DNA from: Agriotes lineatus
Taxonomy: Eukaryota > Arthropoda > Insecta > Coleoptera > Elateridae
DNA length: 64,000 nt
Reading direction: 5' to 3'
Assembly: GCA_940337035.1 (NCBI GenBank)
Contig: CALNHX010001051.1
Span: 186,001 to 250,000, forward strand
Shown: piece after piece, positions 52,801-61,800 of the stretch
Layout of the letters: each line of letters starts with the position of its first letter
Numbering within the stretch: the first letter of the stretch is position 1
Position numbers and translations under genes: made by a program
Notes under the pieces: model-generated
What the model saw: only the letters and a program-made list of their open reading frames with translations
The model's database searches: none
Told to the model about the DNA's origin: nothing

Positions 52801-55800
52801 ATTTAATTAGCTTTCATTTGAGACCAGACTGGTACCTGTAGGCCCAGCGGTTCTCTCTCAATAATGGAAAACTAGAATATTTTAAAGAAAAACACACCAG
52901 GAACGCTCAAAAACTTTTTGTTCTTGAAAAAATTAAGATGCTTATTTATTTAGTGCTGGCCTTGACAAAAATAGGAAGAAATGTACGCATAATAGTTAAA
53001 TCACAACGAAATAATTTATCTAAAGTAGGTAAGATTCATAAGAAAAATATTACTTAAACTTACTTAAATGAAAGGAAAGGAACGCAAAAAAAACATATGA
53101 AAAGGCGTCAGCAATATAAAAATTACTTAACTTCAATAGAGAGTAAAATTAGACAAATCATTTTGGAAACTGATCATACTTTGAAATCGCGCAGTATTGC
53201 CCTCAATCGGTTTTGATAACTTCAGAACCACATATTTTTTATCGATGAACGCTTCTTCAGGGGTTTCTGAAAACTTGTTCGTTGGGTGAACTCTTTTAAA
53301 AAACACCCCATTATACCCGTCTTTTTGAACAAAAATAATTTTGGCGACGTATAGCCTGAAAGCATCTTTTGTTTTACCATGAACCTTAACAATTGCGAAA
53401 TCATTCGACTCAATTGCAAGTGAAACCTCGTCTTCATCAGAAATTGTATCATTTTCCTCATCAGAAAACAAGCCATCAATGTCGGAGCTGCTGTTATGGA
53501 CTGACATTTCTTCATCCGACTCAGAAGATCTGGAAGAAACAGACGCTGACTTGTTATTTCCTTTCTTTGTAGCTGGCCTGGTTTTAGTGTGGAATAAGAT
53601 TCTCCTTTTCAATCGTTTGTGCGAACGTTTTTCCTTTTCAGCTTCTTTTTTTTTTGTTTTTCAGCTACTTCTTCTTTTCTCAATTTTTTGTGAGGTGTAG
53701 AGGTGAGCAACACTGACTTCAAACCTTTTCCTGAACGTTTCCTACTAATTGTAATCTTTGGAAGAGGGATGATATCTGCTGGCATTGTCACTGTAGTCAG
53801 ATGGATGGACGGATGGTTTTCCCTGGGTGGGGTTGAGGTCGAAGTCGAGGGTTGAGCTGCGTAACTGGAGCAGGCTGGAGTTAAGGTCGAAGTTGAAGGT
53901 TGAACAGCAGAACTGGAGCAGGAAGCAGGAGGTTGGTTATTGATGATAATATCAGTAGAGTTTGAGATAGGTCTGGAAATGTCTTCGGGGTTTGTCTCAT
54001 TACGGTCATTCACTGTTTCATCAAATTGGATTAACCTGCCATTTTGGTCAATTTCTTCCTCATCTTCCTCTTGAAGGAGGTCTTGGTCAGTCACCTCAGA
54101 GGGTAGAAAATCAGCATCACTGAACACGTGTCGGTCAAATGGGTAAATCCCACTAACTTTGAAGCCTTTAGTGGCAGTTTCGACTGTAAGCGCCTTTTCA
54201 AAGGCAAATTTTGCAGCCTCAGCAACATAAAAAATGCTGAATGTTTGACCTGGATGGGAATAGTTCCAGGAGTTCAGCGCGGCGTCGTAATAAGCCTTGA
54301 ATGGTTTGGAAAAAACCCTGTCCAGTGGCTGAGTTTTATGACTACTATGGGGAGGTAGGGTGAGCAAATGAATATGGTGCGATTTTGCGTAGGTAATAGG
54401 CTCAAGACTCGTATGCGAAATATGATTGTCGAGAGTCAGTAAGATCGGGTTGTCTTCGGTTGCGTTGGTGTACTTTTTAAAATGTTTCAGCCAATCAATG
54501 AATGTTGGAGTATTCATATAACCCTTGTCGGTGATGGCCATTTCGCATCCAACTGGACCACCTTTTATGAGAATACGATTGAATCTCTTTCGCGCGAAAA
54601 CGAAGAAAGGAGGTATGTAGTGCCCCATTGCACGCATAGCACATACCAGCGTCACAGTTTGGCCCTGTTCTGCAGCCACAGTTTTTGAGACCACTTATGA
54701 CTGTTTTTGGTTATCTGCCGTTTTTGAGAGAACCGCTGGGCCTACAGGTACCAGTCTGGTCTCAAATAAAAGCTAATTAAATTTACTATAACTTCATTTC
54801 ATATATTTGACGTGGGATGCGTATTTTAGAAGATATTTCACAAAATAGGTGACCATTTCGAAAAAAATTACTTTTTGGAAAAATTGCCTATTTTCGAAGA
54901 ACTGTATCTTGGGAACAAATGGCTGTATAGAGCTCGCCCTGGTCTCAAATTGTAGCAAATTTAGTATACTTTAGAAGTATGTAGAGTGACTATACCGGTC
55001 AGACTTTTTCTTCACTGAGATATTGAGCAAAAACTGAAAAAAGTCCGAAAATTTCATGGTTTTTTGGGTACACCGCCGCTCGCACAGCACTTTGGAAATT
55101 GCAAATCTGGTTTTTCAATATTGGTTTAGGTCCTAACAACATATAAAAAATTCAGAACGACCGGACCTTTTGCAAGCACGACCCCCTTTTCATGTTTAAC
55201 TTTACTAGACTATCTGGTGTATATCGTTTTGATATTGTGTTTCTTTTGATTTTAAAGCGTCTCCCGTTGGGTATCGTTGTTTCTTAAAAAGTTTATTTCG
55301 TTCGATTCTGGTGTTAATTGTGATCTTTGCCCTAACCAGCCTATGATCGCTTCCGGTGTAAAATTTATTTAAAACAGACACGTCCCTGCATATCTTCTTG
55401 TTGTTAGAAATTATAAAGTCGATTTCGTTTTTGGCTCTACCATCAGGACTGCGCCACGTCCACTTGCGTTGTTTGGGTTTTTTGAAGAAGGTGTTGAGGC
55501 AGTATAAGTTTATATAGGATACTACTGAATTTTAATTAGGTAGTTTCCATGGTGATTGAAAATCACCCTAGGGTCGTTTTCACTTCAAGTGTGATCTGAT
55601 TTGTCAAACTGACTCACGTGATTAAAAATAGGCAACGTACTTGAGGGATATTATTTGTCAAAATTATAAGGATTTATCACTGGCCGCGGTGAATTCGGGA
55701 AGATAAGTTCTTAAATAAATTAGCCATTTTCTGACAAATTAATTTGACACTTCATTATAATAATATTGGGTGTTCATTAGAATTTGTGGTCTAGTCAACT

Positions 55801-58800
55801 TTGGAACTGATGAAGTCATCTCGTACATTAAATCATATGGCTGATACCTGACACTGTCGACACTGTAAGTCTATGTCAAATTCGAAGTTACCAGGTTAGG
55901 TTTTGCGTTAGTCTGTGTCAAAAGTGACGTAAAACCTAACCTGATAACCCCTCGGGTTATTTCTAGGCAACCACTTTCGGGTTGTTATTTGTCAAAATTA
56001 TTGCAGGTGATTATCACTGCCCTTGGTAAATTACAGGGCTCAAAGTGGTATTTGCATTGAAGTTTATGTAAATAGTGACCAAAAATTTCAGAATTATGTA
56101 TGTACCACTTATTATCAATGTCACCAAACTTCAGTATAAAATAAAAATCAACGTATTATAAAAAAATTATTGTAGAAAATATTCTATAAAAATGTGATAG
56201 ATAAAGTAACAAAACAAACGTTAATTTTGGCAATGCCTGTATATTAACAAAACAAATACTTTTTATAATAGTATATTATAGACCGAGGTTGAAAGTGTTT
56301 CATTACTGTCGAGAGATTAAATCCGTGGTATGTATACTATTTTACTCACAATCGGTTTTGTTATTCTTCATATAATTATGTAAGTTTCAAATAATATGTA
56401 TTTTTATCGCAGTTTCATAAGTCACTTTAACAAAGGAATCTGCAACGCTGTTGCTAGGTAAAATGAAAAGTTCATTGATAGTGACGTAAAGTAAAGTAAA
56501 CAATGACTTGCTTTCCTACTATTTTGAAGGTTAGAAACGTACCTATTATTAACCGACTGTAAGTAATAGTATATTACATACCGACGTGGAAAGTGTTTAA
56601 TTACTGTTGAGAGATTAAGTAGTTGATCGAGACGCGAAGAGTCGAGGTCAACTTTATCTGGAGACAGGAATGAAACACTTTCTACCTCGGTGTGTATACT
56701 ATTTTATTCACAACCACTTTATTCTAAACACTAATTGCAAGAATTATTATTATATTATGATTCCACACTTCCACGGGTTGTGACGCGCATGAGTGGATGA
56801 ACGAGATTTCCAGTGTCCCTACCTACTAGACAGCGATCGACAATTGATTACTTTCCAACCGCTGGCACTGCCATGACAACCACTTTTCCGATCGGTTGGA
56901 AAGTTTTAAAGTTGATAATAGCTTATTTTCCAACTTTTTAAAAGTCAGTAATCACCTTATTACATACTATATTGTAGAAAATAAAAAATGGTCGAAACAC
57001 GGAAAATATGAACTTTATGTACTTTTTTTTAAATTTATGTAATTTTATGTACCGGTATAAGGGGTTACAGATTATGTATGTATGTATGTATGTACCAAGC
57101 TAAAAAATATGTACTTTTACATAAAATTTGTACCGGCTTGGAGCCCTGAAATTATAGCTGATAATTTTATTCCAATTATTTGTTTTACAGACGGATCATC
57201 ATTTACATTACTTGGTAGACATAATCCGTCCGCAGTTAGATTTTGGTACCGTGAAAACCCACATACTTGAATGGATTATAGGACCCAATATCCTCAGAAG
57301 CTGAATGTTTGGGCTGGGACTTTAAATGACAATGTGGTTGGCCCTTTTTTCATTGAAGGTAATTTGAATAGAGCCAAATCTGCCCAATATTTGAATATGT
57401 TGCAAAACCAAATAATACCTGCGCTGCAGCAACTTCCTGTTGATTTTCAACAAATTTAGTACCAGCACGATGGCTGTCCCGCTCAACACAATTGTGGTAC
57501 AAGAATACCTGAATAATATGTTTCCCAATCGTTTAATTACCACACAAGGAACAATTTTATATCCACCAAGATCGCCTTACTTAGCAGTACTCGATTTTTT
57601 TGGATGGAGGTACATAAAAGAAATAATTTACAATAGTGCGAGGACCAACAAACTAGATGAATTGCGTCAAAAGATTATTGATGCTTTTTCTACCATTACT
57701 CCTGAAATGTTAGTTTTTACAACAAGCTAGGATATTGTTTAGCAGAGGAAGGGGGTTTATTTGAACATTTAATATAGTTTTTGTTTTGTTAATAGTTGTT
57801 TCACTAATTTTGTGTAAAACTGTTTCCATGTTTGAATAATATGAATTATTTATTATTTTGTGCCGTTTTTAATTTCTTGACATTCCTGTCACAAACAATT
57901 AAATTGCTTAAATCAAATAATATATGTTTATTCGCAACCATATATGTAATGTTAACATTCCTGACCTCATTTGAGTGGGGAAAGTCGTACATTTCAGCCC
58001 GCTACTTCCCGCACTCGCTTCCCGCTCAAGTGCGGGAAAAGAGTGCGGGAAGTACGTTCCCGACCGCTGAGTAGGTAGGGAAACTGGGAATCTCGTTGAT
58101 CCATTCATGCGCGACGCAACCTGTCGTATCATAATATAATAATTTTTCCAATTATTGTTTAGAATAAAGTGGTTGAGAATAAAATAGTATACAAACCTCG
58201 ACAGGAAGTTTCCTTAGTCTCGAGATAATAGCTGATTTCGACGCTTCGCGTCTCAATCAACTAACTAATCTCTCGACAGTAATGAAACACTTCCCATCTC
58301 GGGCTGTAATATACTATTTTGACATGATGAATTACATTTTGTAATAACCATGGATACTTAAATTCTCCATTTTTCCCTTTACACTCATTACCAGCATAAA
58401 GTACATTTTTTTTATATAATAATTGTCAAGGTCAACTATCTAGGGGATAAGTTGCATTCCTGCAGGGTCCCTAGTTTTAATAATGTTGGTACATATATTT
58501 TTAGTTCTTTTTTCCACTAAAAAAATGATTTGTCATTTTGACAGATATGTCATAATAGTGGGTAAAACGAACAGCATAGTAAAATATTGCAAATTTATTA
58601 ATTATTAAACTTACAGTATTTGAAAATAAACATAATAGACGTTTAAATTAAGAAACTGACATTCAAAATTGACACATAACCATAATTTTGAAAAAGTTCT
58701 ACCAACACAAGGTATAATAATTTCATAGCGTTTTAATCACATATCCACCAACATTGTAACACTTTGACAGTTATTATAGAAAAAAAACGTACTTTACATA

Positions 58801-61800
58801 CATCAAACAAGTAGAGACACTCACGCCAAATGTTGAAGCCTGTCTAGTGTGCCTAGGACAGTAACTCGGGGGTATTTCTACGCTTGACTATCATCAGATG
58901 GCAGCACAAAATTCTACCAATCAGAGCCGGTTACTAGCCCTGCAACCAATCATATGTGACAATGTAGTGGCGCCATCTGTTAGTACTATCGGAAAGTACC
59001 CCCCCCCCCAAGGAGCCGTTCAAGGTCATCCAAATCGGAATTTAAATCCAATATAGTAAAAGCAAAAACTTTTGATAAATATGTATTACCTGTCTTAAAC
59101 ATATGGGACGGAGACCTGGGCACTTAACAAAGATATAATACATAAACTCCAACTGATTCAACAATTGTGTACACTAAGATGGAATTGGGCAAGGCGAGGC
59201 ATTTAATTGCCTTCTGTCACTTATAGCAGCCGTCTCCAGTTCAGCATTTTTTGCATGAAATCGTTAATATCTCCAAAATACTTGACGTTAGACCTTAGAC
59301 CCATATAACTTCATATTAGAATGATTAGTACTTCAATGCAAAACTACTAAGGTAAGTTAATATAGGAGTCCATTAAAAAAAAATTGATTCGCCACATTGT
59401 TTTAAGCGACCATGCATAATAATCAAAAATATTTTAGTAAAGCGCACCACCTTTGCACCTACAACTTTTATATAATTGATTTTTACGTACCTCTCACAAT
59501 TATAAAAATATCTTCTGCCCCCCCCCCCCCCATCGTTGCTGGACCCTGTATAAGTGAAAAAAAATTAAAAATTCAATAATTTACTTACGGCATAGGAGTG
59601 TGAGTTCGAGCCAGCAGCTCAGATATTTTCCTGACCAAAAATTCCCTGTCCAGGACTTGAGCAAATAGGAAATTGGTCTTATCCACATCATTTTTAGTAG
59701 TTACTATTATTGCTTTGTCGAGTAACGCATTCGTTACGTTATTTTCAATGTTTTCTACCACCTTTATATCACGTAGAGGAATCACCAGACTGACCAGGGC
59801 TTTCACCTGCAAAAAAAGAAATCCCATCCTACAATGGAACACGTAAAAATTAGTTTGACTAATTTAAACATTCAAAAATCTCCATTTACAGTGGCTGAAA
59901 TCAAAACCTTACCCTGCTTTCGAAACAAATATAATTTTGTGACAGAAAGAGGCGACCAGTCACATGCTTCTTGTTGTACGGGGTCATCAAGGTGCAGTCA
60001 ATGGAGCCGTCGAGCTTTTCCGTTGCGGGGAGCCGAAACATCAGCCTGTAGGCTTCCGAATGTGCCCTTGCATCGAGATCTCGCTTGAGAAAGGAAGCTT
60101 TCTTCGGAACATTTTTGCTGTGAACGAGTTAATTAAAAGGGTACGAGTTAAAAAGCGCAGTAGAGGACTCACCTTAGTTTATTTAACAAATCCTTATCTT
60201 CGTTAAAGCACCGCTTGTCATCAATTAATCTGGGAATTAAAGAGCTGCTAAGTTGTTTTAGAAAGATATAACCAACAACAGGAATAATGACTTATTTTTA
60301 TGTAATTCACAATTATGCAAATTAACCTTTAGCTTTTGTTATCATTCGCTTACAAAGCTTTTGATAAAATGTACTTAACACATGTACTCTGAATACCACA
60401 TAATATAACAAAATTATTGTGATTTCACCCAAACCAACAAAACCCACCAGGATTTTTCAAATTCGTAGATAAAAGTTCAATTACATTTACTCCATAAAGA
60501 TAAATATAAAAGTAGTAATAAAATGAAGATGTTTTGTAGGTATTGCTGTATCGAGAACAACCGCACAAAACCAAAGATGTTTTATTTTATAATTCGCAAT
60601 CAACTGCAACAACGAATTCTAAACACAAAACCCACCCAGGATGGTTTAGGTGGGTTTTTCGCAATTCCAATTTAAATATTACCTTTTGGCAGCCAAATCG
60701 GCCAACTGCTCCATCAGATTAAAGGTCTCATTTTTCTTCAAAAACATGCTGAAATGGTAGTCCTTCTCCCTGGTGGCCACGCGGATGGAGTCAGGGAACA
60801 ACAGGCTGTTGGTTTTGCCAAGTTCGGTGACCTCAGTCCACCGGATCTGTAACTTCGTATCCAAGCCCAAGATATACGCATGAAAGCACAAAAAGTTCAC
60901 TGAAAAATAGAGCCATCCTTGACGCGGTAGTCTGCCCTTCCAGTAGCTAAAATTTGGAAAATACCACAAAATCATATGGTACATTATAATCACGAAACAA
61001 ATCACTTTTGAACACCCACCTGCATGAATAATAGTTTACAAGTTTTTCATCTTTGGGCATAACAAACAGTCGATGAAACTTTTCTACTGTCGTTCTAAAT
61101 GCTTTCGTATCTTCATCTGAAAATAATGCAAAGTTTGTTAAATTTAATATTAATTAAATTCAAAAAACGATAAAAGTAATAAAAATGTTCAAGGCTAATG
61201 TTTAATGGTTTACCACACGAGCTACATTATAATTTTTATGCTTTGATAAGTGAGAAAGAGCAAGAACTTGATATAAACACTTTTAGTTTCACTTGACTTT
61301 AACTTATTTTACTTTGGAATGAAATTATACAGGGCGTCCATAACATTACGTTCAAAATAGATATCTCGTAAACGATATCAAATCGGAACTCACTTAAATT
61401 ACACTAAAATGTTCAATATTTTATTCAAATTCCAAAATCTTCACCACAGAATGAAAAATTCAATTTTTAAGTTTTTCTTTTTGAGTATAATTAAGTTATA
61501 AAGTGATTTGATGAAGAGCATATCTTCGGCCAACTTTGTCGTGTTAGTTTCTCTCCAATGGTACGGAAGATGGCAGCTTAGCTGTCGAAATACGTATTTA
61601 GCGGTTAGGGATTCTTAACGAATTGTGTCAGATTCAAACCACACGTATGGTTTTCAGGTTTGTAATTTTAACCGTTTAATGGCAATAATAATGAATTATT
61701 CACGTCTTTATGGCTGTTATTCAATATTTCAGTTTGGAAAAACAATTAGATTTCATACAATTTTAAAGGCGCAACTGTAAAATCCTTGTATTTCATGTAT

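Larger units (their letters stand above)
50373..55511 (-). mobile_element. RTE-like LINE, 5'-truncated and interrupted
   Basis: On the minus strand it runs from inside the endonuclease (55511) to a short (GAA)n tail at 50373-50391. The direct repeat ATATAGGATACT at 50361-50372 and 55512-55523 is a 12-bp target duplication. It is interrupted by the DDE_1 element at about 52409-55182. Confidence 0.86.
49900..55635. mobile_element. Palindromic MITE (family H) split by a LINE
   Basis: The left arm from about 49900 (TTTTTAATCACGTGAGTCAG ... GTATCCTATGACAAG) and the right arm ending about 55635 are inverted copies over about 115 bp. The inner parts of the palindrome lie at 50007-50372 and contain a family B hairpin. 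A separate block (50150-50237, GTGTTCATTAGAATTTGTGG) also occurs at 55765-55860. The RTE LINE (50373-55511) sits in the right arm. Confidence 0.78.
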
